Shown here: piece after piece, positions 26,991 through 35,246 of the stretch
Numbering within the stretch: the stretch's first letter is position 1
Layout: every line of letters starts with the position of its first letter
Assembly: GCA_001801025.1 (NCBI GenBank)
Contig: MGWO01000002.1
Span: forward strand, 248,001-312,000
Length of the DNA stretch: 64,000 nucleotides
Direction of reading: 5' to 3'
DNA from: Gallionellales bacterium GWA2_54_124
GTDB taxonomy: Bacteria; Pseudomonadota; Gammaproteobacteria; Burkholderiales; Gallionellaceae
The notes under the pieces: model-generated
The model's database searches: none
What the model saw: only the letters and a program-made list of their open reading frames with translations
What the model was told of the DNA's origin: nothing
Translations under genes and position numbers: made by a program

Positions 26991-28144
26991 CATTGTCGCA
27001 GCTGGAATTGCCTGAAGAGTTGAACTATGTCGGTGTGTTTCTGACGCTTGAATGTAATTTGAGCTGCAGTTATTGCATTAACGACCCGGAGCAAAGCGGA
27101 CAGCGAACCATCCTGTTTCCGATTAAGTCGCAGGCCAAAACGTTGCGCAACAGTTTAACGCCTGACGAATGGGTATTGGCCCTGAACCGGATTCCTTTCC
27201 GTGTTGACCTGCCCATTACGCTGCAAGGTGGAGAGCCGATGTTGTACTGGAAGGGTAAAGGCTTGGGGCTGGTATTGTCCGAGACGCCGCACTACTACGA
27301 TTTACTGACCAACTTCGCCTTGAAGCCGGAAGTGTTCGCCGCCAATTTGAACGGGCAGCAGGCCAAACTGCAGCGCGATGCGCCCTATCCATCGATTCGC
27401 ATCAGCTATCATGCGGAAGAGATGAATCGCACCTGGCAGGGCAGAGGTATTGAAGAGCTGGTTGAGCGTTGCGCGGCTTTGAGTGAGCACGGGTTTAGGG
27501 TTTCGCCCAACAAGGCTGACAGCGATGTGGGTATTTACATGGTAGCGCACCCGCAAAACCGGGTGACGGCCGAAATGGAGGCAGTCTATAGAGGGCGCGT
27601 GCCTTTCGAGACCAAGGAGTTTTTAGGTGTCGACGAAGGGAAGTTGCACGGGCATTATCTGTATCCCTTTTCGACCGATCTGATTGCGTCAGGGATTCAT
27701 CCTCATACGCTGTCCTGCGAATGTCACACGACCGAATTGCTGCTTGACCCGTTAGGCTTTGTCTGGGGATGTCACTATTACCTGTATCAGAGCTGGGTTG
27801 AAGGGGGGCCGCTCAAGGCTTTTGCTGCGCTGGAGGCTCAAGATTTTCGTTTCACCGAACTGGGAGCTGCCATTTTTGCAGGACAAAAGCAGGTGCCGAT
27901 AGGTCATATGCTGGATCCTGAGTTTTCGATGGCAGCACTTGAAGTTTTCCGCACTTGCCACGATTACGGCCGCTGTATCGGTTGCGATACCAAGATCAAG
28001 AATAACCGTTTCCAGAGCTACTATGATCAGGGCGTTGCTCACACGTCAGTTAAGATTCGCAATATTCAGATGCCCGCGAGTCTGTTTGATAAAATCGACA
28101 ATCTGGAGCAGGCGCGGCCATTCCTCAAACCTATTGCCGGTTAA
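26987..28144 (+). CDS. Radical SAM/SPASM-like enzyme 2 of the island
   Basis: The 385-residue product has CNLSCSYC (near residue 23) as the 4Fe-4S site, LQGGEPMLYW as the GGE motif, and many C-terminal cysteines (CECH, WGCHYYL, CHDYGRCIGC) suited to an auxiliary cluster. AAGGAGG lies well spaced before the GTG start, the best ribosome site in this part of the island, and the start overlaps the preceding stop by 4 bases. It is only distantly similar in pattern to the enzymes at 16372 and 29184. It may modify a sugar or a peptide; nothing here decides. Confidence 0.85.
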   Translation: MTLSQLELPEELNYVGVFLTLECNLSCSYCINDPEQSGQRTILFPIKSQAKTLRNSLTPDEWVLALNRIPFRVDLPITLQGGEPMLYWKGKGLGLVLSETPHYYDLLTNFALKPEVFAANLNGQQAKLQRDAPYPSIRISYHAEEMNRTWQGRGIEELVERCAALSEHGFRVSPNKADSDVGIYMVAHPQNRVTAEMEAVYRGRVPFETKEFLGVDEGKLHGHYLYPFSTDLIASGIHPHTLSCECHTTELLLDPLGFVWGCHYYLYQSWVEGGPLKAFAALEAQDFRFTELGAAIFAGQKQVPIGHMLDPEFSMAALEVFRTCHDYGRCIGCDTKIKNNRFQSYYDQGVAHTSVKIRNIQMPASLFDKIDNLEQARPFLKPIAG

Positions 28145-28148
28145 AACC

Positions 28149-29114
28149 ATGCACAATACACCTCATATACCGGACGAAAAGCGTAAGCGTGTCCTGATTA
28201 TCAAGCCGGGTTATAGCGAGACGCTGGATCCTGACGAGAGCGGCATCGTAAGTCTGGGCGACATTCTGCGCACCACCGTGATACTGCATCTGTTTCCGTC
28301 CGATCAGTATCATGTGACTTGGCTGGTCGATAAAAGGGGCATTCCGCTCCTCAAAGGCAACACGCATATCCACCGCCTGCTGGCGGTGAATCCCTTTACG
28401 CCGCATTTGTTGCTTTCAGAGTGGTTCGACATCGTTGTGAATTTCGAGAAGGAGCCGGGAATCTGTGCGGTGTCTGACCGTATTCCGGCATGGCGTCGGT
28501 TTGGATTCCGGCTTGATCCGCAGTCTCACGCTGCGGTCGCCTATGATCACTCCGATGAGGCGTTGAGCTTTACTAACGATTCAACGGCCAAACGAAAAAA
28601 AGCAAAATCCTGGTCGGAGATACTCTACGAGATGCTGGGGCATAAATATACTGGTCAGCCGTATCTGCTGGGTTACCAGCCTAAATCTGAAATTCACTAT
28701 GACGTTGGCATGAATCACCTGATCGGAAAAAAATTTCCGCTCAAACGCTGGCCTGAGGCGCACTGGCAACAACTGAACGAGATGTTGTCGCAGCGTTATT
28801 CTGTGTGCTGGCAGCAGGGTGATAACGACATCAATGATTATATTGAGTGGATTGCGAGTTGCCGTGTGCTGGTCACCAACGATTCTCTGGGGTTGCATAT
28901 CGCGCTTGCGCTCGGCAAACCGGTCGTTGCACTTTTTGGCCCTACCATCGCCACCGAGGTCGCAGGCGAGTCGCTGATTAAAATCGCACCGCCGCTTGAT
29001 TGGGACTGTATCCCCTGTATGGAAACAGTCTGTCATCGGGGAGATCCTTGTATTGCACATATCACGGTCGACAGTGTCGCAAAAGCGGTTGCCGGGCTGC
29101 TGGAAAAATCCTGA
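28149..29114 (+). CDS. Glycosyltransferase family 9 (heptosyltransferase-like)
   Basis: The 321-residue product has a GT-B fold. The N-terminal part reads VLIIKPGYSETLDP and GDILRTTVILHLF, as in ADP-heptose:LPS heptosyltransferases. The C-terminal part has VTNDSLGLHIALALGKPVVALFGPT, the hallmark of GT9. It probably transfers a heptose-like or other sugar at the inner membrane to a lipid-linked glycan. The ATG at 28149 lies 5 bases after the preceding stop; the frame extends further upstream only by overlapping that gene. A CxxC pair near the C-terminus (CIPCMET) is uncommon. Confidence 0.85.
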   Translation: MHNTPHIPDEKRKRVLIIKPGYSETLDPDESGIVSLGDILRTTVILHLFPSDQYHVTWLVDKRGIPLLKGNTHIHRLLAVNPFTPHLLLSEWFDIVVNFEKEPGICAVSDRIPAWRRFGFRLDPQSHAAVAYDHSDEALSFTNDSTAKRKKAKSWSEILYEMLGHKYTGQPYLLGYQPKSEIHYDVGMNHLIGKKFPLKRWPEAHWQQLNEMLSQRYSVCWQQGDNDINDYIEWIASCRVLVTNDSLGLHIALALGKPVVALFGPTIATEVAGESLIKIAPPLDWDCIPCMETVCHRGDPCIAHITVDSVAKAVAGLLEKS

Positions 29115-29183
29115 ATTCGTACCAAATTACTGCGCAGATTTTCCCGCTAGGGATGGTTTTGCCGCCTTTTGAAGGAATATGTT

Positions 29184-30287
29184 ATGTCTGATCGTTACGC
29201 TATTGACAGTCACAAGCTCATTTATCATCCCGCGCGGGTGGCGCAGTTTCTCGATGCCGGAGACGACTGGGAGAAGATGAAAACGGTTTATCCGCTTTAT
29301 GTTGAAATTTCTCCTGTCGGCGCCTGTAATCACCGCTGTACGTTTTGTGCGGTCGATTACATAGGTTATAAACCGGTTCGGCTGTCGCTGCCGGCGATTG
29401 AACGGACGCTTGCACAGATGGGCGCGCGGGGGGTTAAGAGCGTGATGTTTGCCGGAGAGGGTGAGCCCATGCTGCACAAGGACATCGACAAAATGGTGAT
29501 AGCGGCACATGCGGCCGGTATCGATACCGCGATGACGACCAATGCCTCTGTGCTGTCGGATGCGTTCGTCGAAAACGCGTTGCCGTTGATGTCCTGGATC
29601 AAAGCCTCTTTCAATGCGGGTACTGCGCAGACTTACGCGCGTATTCACGGTACGAAGGAGCGCGATTTCGATCTGGTGATCGCAAATCTGAAACGACTGG
29701 TCGAGGCGCGAAATCGTCACGGTTATTCCTGCGTGTTAGGGGCGCAAATTGTCCTGTTGCCTGAAAATGCGGACGAAGTCGAGACGCTCGCCCGTCTTTG
29801 CCGCGATGAAATTGGTTTAGATTATCTGGTCGTCAAGCCGTATTCGCAGCACACCTCGAGCGTGACGCAGATTTATCAGGATATCAGTTATCAGGGGTAT
29901 GCCGGGCTGAGCGCTCAGCTGGCAGCGCTCAACACCGATCGATTCAGCGTGGTGTATCGCCAAAATACCATGAAAAAACACGATGAAAGCGCAGCGAATC
30001 GCTACCGTCGCTGTCATGCCACCCCTGCTTTTTGGGGGTACATTATGTCGACAGGGGCGGTGTACGGGTGCAGCGCGTATCTGCTGGATACCCGCTTTGA
30101 CTACGGGAATATCAACGAATCCTCTTTCGAGGAAATCTGGGAAGGCGAGGCGCGCCGCAAAAACTTCCGTTTTGTTCGCGATGAACTCGATATTAAGGAG
30201 TGCCGGCTTAACTGCCGTATGGACGAAGTCAATCGCTACCTTGACAGAGTCGTTAACCAAAATGTTAGTCATATAAACTTTATTTGA
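29184..30287 (+). CDS. Radical SAM/SPASM-like enzyme 3 of the island
   Basis: The 367-residue product has CNHRCTFC (near residue 48) and FAGEGEPMLHKD as radical SAM motifs. The C-terminal cysteines CRLNCRMDEVN and the GNINESSFEEIW segment resemble SPASM-type proteins that carry an auxiliary Fe-S site. GAAGGA lies 8 bases before the ATG at 29184; an upstream TTG frame extension lacks this. It lies between the GT9 gene and the giant fused GT41 gene. Its pattern is closest to the enzyme at 16372, so the two may act on related substrates. Confidence 0.87.
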   Translation: MSDRYAIDSHKLIYHPARVAQFLDAGDDWEKMKTVYPLYVEISPVGACNHRCTFCAVDYIGYKPVRLSLPAIERTLAQMGARGVKSVMFAGEGEPMLHKDIDKMVIAAHAAGIDTAMTTNASVLSDAFVENALPLMSWIKASFNAGTAQTYARIHGTKERDFDLVIANLKRLVEARNRHGYSCVLGAQIVLLPENADEVETLARLCRDEIGLDYLVVKPYSQHTSSVTQIYQDISYQGYAGLSAQLAALNTDRFSVVYRQNTMKKHDESAANRYRRCHATPAFWGYIMSTGAVYGCSAYLLDTRFDYGNINESSFEEIWEGEARRKNFRFVRDELDIKECRLNCRMDEVNRYLDRVVNQNVSHINFI

Positions 30288-30302
30288 GTCTGGTCGTATT
30301 AA

Positions 30303-33300
30303 ATGCAACCTACATCAGAACAGATGTTGCAGCGGGCAGTGGCGTACCAGCAGGCCGGCGAATATCAGGACGCCGAACGTTACTATCTGACGATTTTGCA
30401 GGCTGATCCTCATCACCCTGAAGCAAATCACAATGCGGGTGTCATGGCCGTGCAGATGAAGCAACCGGCTCTCGGGCTGTCTTATTTGTTGACCGCACTG
30501 GAAGCTGATCCCGGTCGCGCGCAATACTGGATCAGTTATATTGATGCGCTGTTGCAGTCAGGGAATAGGGACGAGGCGCAGCAGGTGCTCTCCATTGCGA
30601 TGCAGCAGGGGTTGCAAGGTGACGAAGTCGACGCACTGGCGCAGCAATTGGCAGGCGTGCCGTCAGATAATGGGGGGGCGACATCGGCGCATCCGAGTCG
30701 TGCACAGATCGATCATCTGGTGATGCTGTTCGGTCAGCATCGCTATGCAGAGGCTGCCGGGTTGGCACGGCAGATGACAGAGCGCTATCCGGCGCACGAA
30801 TTTGGCTGGAAGGCGCTGGGCGCCGCTTTAAAACAGCTGGGGCATACTGAGGATGCGCTGGCTGCTATGCTGCGCTCCGTTGAGATATCGCCTGATGATG
30901 TCGAGGCGCATTACAATTTGGGTGTTGTGCTTCAGGAGGCGCACAGGTTAGAGGAGGCAGAACTTAGTTACCGCAGCGCGATAGCACTTAATGCGGCTTA
31001 TGCTGATGCTCATTGCAATCTTGGCGTGGTCCTTCAGGAATTAGGGCGAGGGAGGGAGGCCGAGGCTTGTTACCGGCGGGCGATACAGATTAATCCCCGT
31101 TATGCGGCGGCTTACAGCAATCTTGCGAATACGCTGATGGCCTCGGCGGAGCTCCCCGAGGCGGAAAATTGCTGCCGGCGAGCGCTTGAGATTAATCCGG
31201 AGGCCGCAGATGCGCACAGTACGCTTGGGCATATCCTAGAAAAACAGGGAAATTTGGCTGAGGCGGAAGCCAGTTTCCGGCGCGCGTTGCAAATCAGTCC
31301 GGATTCTGCCGTCGATTTCAGTCATCTGGGCAGCGTGCTTAAAGCTGAGGGGCGTATGCAAGAGGCGAGTGACTGTTATCACCGTGCGTTGCAGATCAAT
31401 CCGGGTTATGCCGATGCGCATTACAATCTTGCGACACTGTTCAAAGAGCAGGGGTGCCTGGATGAGGCTGAACGCAGCTACCGGCAGGCACTGCTGTTCA
31501 ATCCGGACTTCGTTCATGCACATTACAATCTGGCGAACGTTCTGCTCAGTCAATCCCGTTTAACGGAAGCGGAGTCGGGTTATCGCGAGGCTATCCGGTT
31601 GAAACCTGATTTTGCCGAAGCGCATAATAATTTGGGCATCGCGCTCAGAGCGCTGGGGCGGCCGGACGAGGCGAAGGCCAGTTACCTTGATGCGATACGC
31701 ATCCAGCGCGATTATGCCGAGGCGCACAGCAATCTGGGGATTACCCTGCACGAATTGGGGCGCTCATCTGACGCGGCGCAGCACATAAAACAAGCGTTGC
31801 TGATCTGCCCTATGCTGGCTGAAGCGCATTGCAATCTGGGTAATGTCCTGCTGGGTGTCGGACGTCAGGCGGAGGCGCAGGCCAGTTACAGGCGCGCATT
31901 GCAGTGTGATCCTGATTTCGCCGAGGCACACAGCAATCTGATTTTTACCATGGATCTGGCGGTGGGCAGTGATGCCGCGATACAGCAGCAAGAACGAAAA
32001 AACTGGGATGCTGCGCACGCGGCGCATTTGTATCAGCAGCGGAATTTTTCGAATCAACGTGATCCGGATAAACGGCTGCGCATAGGGTATGTTTCCGCTG
32101 ACTTCAGAGTGCATTCTGCCGCCTATGCGTTTGGTGCGATGCTGACGAGATTTTCTCCTGATGCCTTTGAGGTCGTTGCCTATTCGAATTCGAATCGTGA
32201 AGATGCGATGACGCAGCGGTTCCAGCAGCACGTGACGTTGTGGCGCAAGATTATCGGCATGTCGGATGAGGCGGTTGTCGATATGATCCTCGCAGATGGT
32301 ATCGATATTCTGGTTGATTTGTCAGGCCACTCCTCGGGCAACCGTTTGCTCGTGTTTGCCCGAAAGCCAGCGCCCATACAGATTACGGCCTGGGGATATG
32401 CATCGGGGACCGGGCTGCGGGCAATGGATGTATTGCTTTCAGATGCAATCTTTGTGCCGCCAGAGGAAGCGCCTTTATACGCAGAGCAGGTCAGGTATCT
32501 GCCCTGTGCAATCAGTTATTTTTCCCCGGATATCGCACCGGATGTGAGTCGCTTGCCGGCCTTATCCGGTCAGGGGGTTACTTTCGGCTCATACAACCGG
32601 CTGGCCAAAAATTCTGAAGCGGCTTACCGCGCCTGGGCGAAGATATTGCGAGCGGTGCCGGATAGCCGGATGATCTTTAAAACGCCTGTGCTCGATGATG
32701 TGGCGGTGCAAGATCAGGTGAGGGCGTACTTTACCCGTGCCGGTGTTGCGGCTGAGCGCATCATCCTGCTGGGGAAGTCGCCTCACGAAGAGCATATGGC
32801 TGCGTTTAATCAGATCGATATCTCGTTGGATCCTTTTCCTCACGGCGGAGGTGTGTCAGCCCTCGAAGGCTTAATGATGGGCGTGCCTGTGGTAACGCTG
32901 AACTGGCCGAGTCTGGCCGGGCGGATTTCAGCCTCGATCATGACGACGCTTGCGATGCCGGACTGGATTGCAGGTTCAGAGGATGAATATGTGCAGCTTG
33001 CGATTCAAAAAGCCACGGATATTCCCTCCTTGTCAGTATTGCGTGGTCAACTGCGCGGGCGATTTATGACGTCTGTGATCGGTGATCAGGCAGCTTATGT
33101 ACGATATGTTGAGCGTGAGTACCGCCAGTTATGGCGGGAGTGGTGCGTTATTAATCCTGTGGGCTTGGCAGAAAAAAAAAGCAATCTGAATGTAGATGAA
33201 GCCGGCGGTTTACCTGACGCCTTACCTGTTGCAAGTGTATCTGCCGATATATCACAGCCCTCTGATCTGGCAGTGAAGGCCTTGCTGCGTCATTTTTCTG

Positions 33301-35228
33301 ACGCTTCGCAGAATGATGCATGGATGCTTGCACAGGAAATGACGAAAAATTTTCCGTCGTATGGTTTGGGTTGGCTGGTGACGGGAGCGATATTAAGGCA
33401 GCGTGGGCAATATGTTGATGCCCTGACTGCAATGCAAAAGGCGGCTGTGCTGTTGCCGGATGATGTTGCTGCCATAAATAATTTAGGGCTCGCATTGCAC
33501 GATATGGGGCGCTTAGTCGAGGCGGAGGCCACGTTTAGACGAGCTTTGGCGATGAATCCGGATTTTGCAGAGGCCTATGGTAATTTAGGCAATACGCTGC
33601 ATACCCTCGGCAGGGTATCTGATGCGGAAGACTGTTATCAGCGTGCAATACGGATTAAGCCGGATTTTGCCGATGCCTATAATAATTTATCGATCACCCT
33701 CAAGGGGGTAGGGCGGCTCGTCGAGGCAGAGGGGGCTTGCCGGCGCGCGCTGGAAATCAACCCGGGCTTTGCTGAGGCGTTCAGCAACTTAGGATTTATA
33801 CTCAAAGAGCAATGGCGTCTGGGTGAAGCTGAAGAGAACATTCAGCTGGCACTGTCGATCAATTCAAATTGTGTAGAAGCGCATTGCAATCTCGCCGCTA
33901 CCCGGCTTGAGTCGGGTAAATGTGTCGAGGCGGAAGCGAGCCTTAGGCATGCTTTGCAGCTTAGACCATACGATGCAACGCTGCATAGCAATCTGATTTT
34001 TACGCTGGATTTGATGTCCGCGGAAAGTACCGCTTCGCTGCAAAAGGAGCGCAGGCTATGGAATGCCTTGCATGCGGCTCATTTGCCAAGGTACGAGTTG
34101 CATCGAAATATACCAAGTCCTGAGCGACGGTTACGCGTCGCTTATATCTCCGCTGATTTTAGAACACATTCTGCCGCCTATGCATTTACCTCGATGCTGC
34201 TTGATTTCGATCGCAAGCAGTTTGAGGTGATCGCTTATTCGAATTCAAAAAATGAAGACAAACTGACTGAGACTTTTAAGAAAAGTGTGACGTTATGGCG
34301 GAATATCGCCGGTTTGCCGGACGATGAGGTTGCTGATCTGATTCGGCAAGATGAGGTTGATATTCTGGTAGATCTTTCAGGACATACGGCTGGCAACCGG
34401 TTGCTGGTGTTCGCGAGGAAACCAGCTCCCATTCAGATCACGGCGTTTGGTTATGCAGCCGGCACGGGTATGGAGGCGATGGATGTACTCCTCGCTGACG
34501 AGATATTCGTTCCCCGGGATGAAGTGCCGTTGTATGCTGAACGTGTGAGGTACTTGCCTTGTGCGGTCAGTATGTTTGTATCAGACGATATGCCCGCGCC
34601 GGATACCTTGCCTGCACTGTCGGGCGGCGGGATTACGTTTGGTTCATTTAACCGGTTAGTGAAACTATCGGGGCAAACTTATCTTGCATGGGCTGAGATA
34701 TTGCGGGCGCTGCCGGACAGCAGGCTGATACTTAAAACACATGCGCTCGATGATGCCGGGACGAGGGGGCGTGTAAGCGAGCATTTTATTCGCGCGGGCA
34801 TCGATCCCAGCCGGATTATCTTGCTTGGAAAGACATCGCGCGAAGCCCAGCTTGCGGCTTTTAATCGTGTCGATATCGCACTCGATACGTTTCCGCATGG
34901 TGGTGGTATGACCACGTTGGAAGGTCTGGTGATGGGGGTGCCGGTTGTAACGTTACGCTGGCCGACATTGACGGGGCGTGTGTCAGCATCGATTCTGACG
35001 ACACTGGGGATGCAGGACTGGATTGCCGAATCACAGGACGAATATGTAAAACTTGCGATTAAAAAAGCAGCGGATCTGCAGTTGTTGTCTGTATTACGCG
35101 GGCAATTGCGCGGGCGCTTTATGTCTTCGGTGATCGGAGATCAGGCGGCCTATGTGCGTTGTGTCGAGCGTGAATACCGCCTGTTATGGCGGGAGTGGTG
35201 CGCAAAATACGGCGACCAGACGCTCTGA
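30303..35228 (+). CDS. Giant fused glycosyltransferase: TPR-GT41-TPR-GT41
   Basis: A single uninterrupted 1641-residue protein contains two complete OGT-like units. Unit 1 has the shared N-terminal module (1-130), about twelve TPRs (165-555) and a GT41 domain (about 590-950, DFRVHSAAYAF, DPFPHGGGVSALEG). A Ser/Ala/Asp-rich linker (about 955-1000) leads to unit 2, with about seven TPRs (1000-1240) and a second GT41 domain (about 1275-1641, DFRTHSAAYAF, DTFPHGGGMTTLEG). Unit 2 lacks the N-terminal module, consistent with in-frame fusion of adjacent paralogs by recombination. Both catalytic motifs look intact, including the FGSYNRLAK and FGSFNRLVK lysines. The protein may glycosylate two sites processively. 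It is the last gene of the island and abuts a convergent GGDEF gene by 18 bases. Confidence 0.9.
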   Translation: MQPTSEQMLQRAVAYQQAGEYQDAERYYLTILQADPHHPEANHNAGVMAVQMKQPALGLSYLLTALEADPGRAQYWISYIDALLQSGNRDEAQQVLSIAMQQGLQGDEVDALAQQLAGVPSDNGGATSAHPSRAQIDHLVMLFGQHRYAEAAGLARQMTERYPAHEFGWKALGAALKQLGHTEDALAAMLRSVEISPDDVEAHYNLGVVLQEAHRLEEAELSYRSAIALNAAYADAHCNLGVVLQELGRGREAEACYRRAIQINPRYAAAYSNLANTLMASAELPEAENCCRRALEINPEAADAHSTLGHILEKQGNLAEAEASFRRALQISPDSAVDFSHLGSVLKAEGRMQEASDCYHRALQINPGYADAHYNLATLFKEQGCLDEAERSYRQALLFNPDFVHAHYNLANVLLSQSRLTEAESGYREAIRLKPDFAEAHNNLGIALRALGRPDEAKASYLDAIRIQRDYAEAHSNLGITLHELGRSSDAAQHIKQALLICPMLAEAHCNLGNVLLGVGRQAEAQASYRRALQCDPDFAEAHSNLIFTMDLAVGSDAAIQQQERKNWDAAHAAHLYQQRNFSNQRDPDKRLRIGYVSADFRVHSAAYAFGAMLTRFSPDAFEVVAYSNSNREDAMTQRFQQHVTLWRKIIGMSDEAVVDMILADGIDILVDLSGHSSGNRLLVFARKPAPIQITAWGYASGTGLRAMDVLLSDAIFVPPEEAPLYAEQVRYLPCAISYFSPDIAPDVSRLPALSGQGVTFGSYNRLAKNSEAAYRAWAKILRAVPDSRMIFKTPVLDDVAVQDQVRAYFTRAGVAAERIILLGKSPHEEHMAAFNQIDISLDPFPHGGGVSALEGLMMGVPVVTLNWPSLAGRISASIMTTLAMPDWIAGSEDEYVQLAIQKATDIPSLSVLRGQLRGRFMTSVIGDQAAYVRYVEREYRQLWREWCVINPVGLAEKKSNLNVDEAGGLPDALPVASVSADISQPSDLAVKALLRHFSDASQNDAWMLAQEMTKNFPSYGLGWLVTGAILRQRGQYVDALTAMQKAAVLLPDDVAAINNLGLALHDMGRLVEAEATFRRALAMNPDFAEAYGNLGNTLHTLGRVSDAEDCYQRAIRIKPDFADAYNNLSITLKGVGRLVEAEGACRRALEINPGFAEAFSNLGFILKEQWRLGEAEENIQLALSINSNCVEAHCNLAATRLESGKCVEAEASLRHALQLRPYDATLHSNLIFTLDLMSAESTASLQKERRLWNALHAAHLPRYELHRNIPSPERRLRVAYISADFRTHSAAYAFTSMLLDFDRKQFEVIAYSNSKNEDKLTETFKKSVTLWRNIAGLPDDEVADLIRQDEVDILVDLSGHTAGNRLLVFARKPAPIQITAFGYAAGTGMEAMDVLLADEIFVPRDEVPLYAERVRYLPCAVSMFVSDDMPAPDTLPALSGGGITFGSFNRLVKLSGQTYLAWAEILRALPDSRLILKTHALDDAGTRGRVSEHFIRAGIDPSRIILLGKTSREAQLAAFNRVDIALDTFPHGGGMTTLEGLVMGVPVVTLRWPTLTGRVSASILTTLGMQDWIAESQDEYVKLAIKKAADLQLLSVLRGQLRGRFMSSVIGDQAAYVRCVEREYRLLWREWCAKYGDQTL

Positions 35229-35246
35229 TAGCGGAGGGGCTGTCGT

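Noticed and set aside
27939-28148. Upstream extension of the GT9 gene
   Set aside because: It overlaps the radical SAM gene in another frame and has no GT9 similarity.
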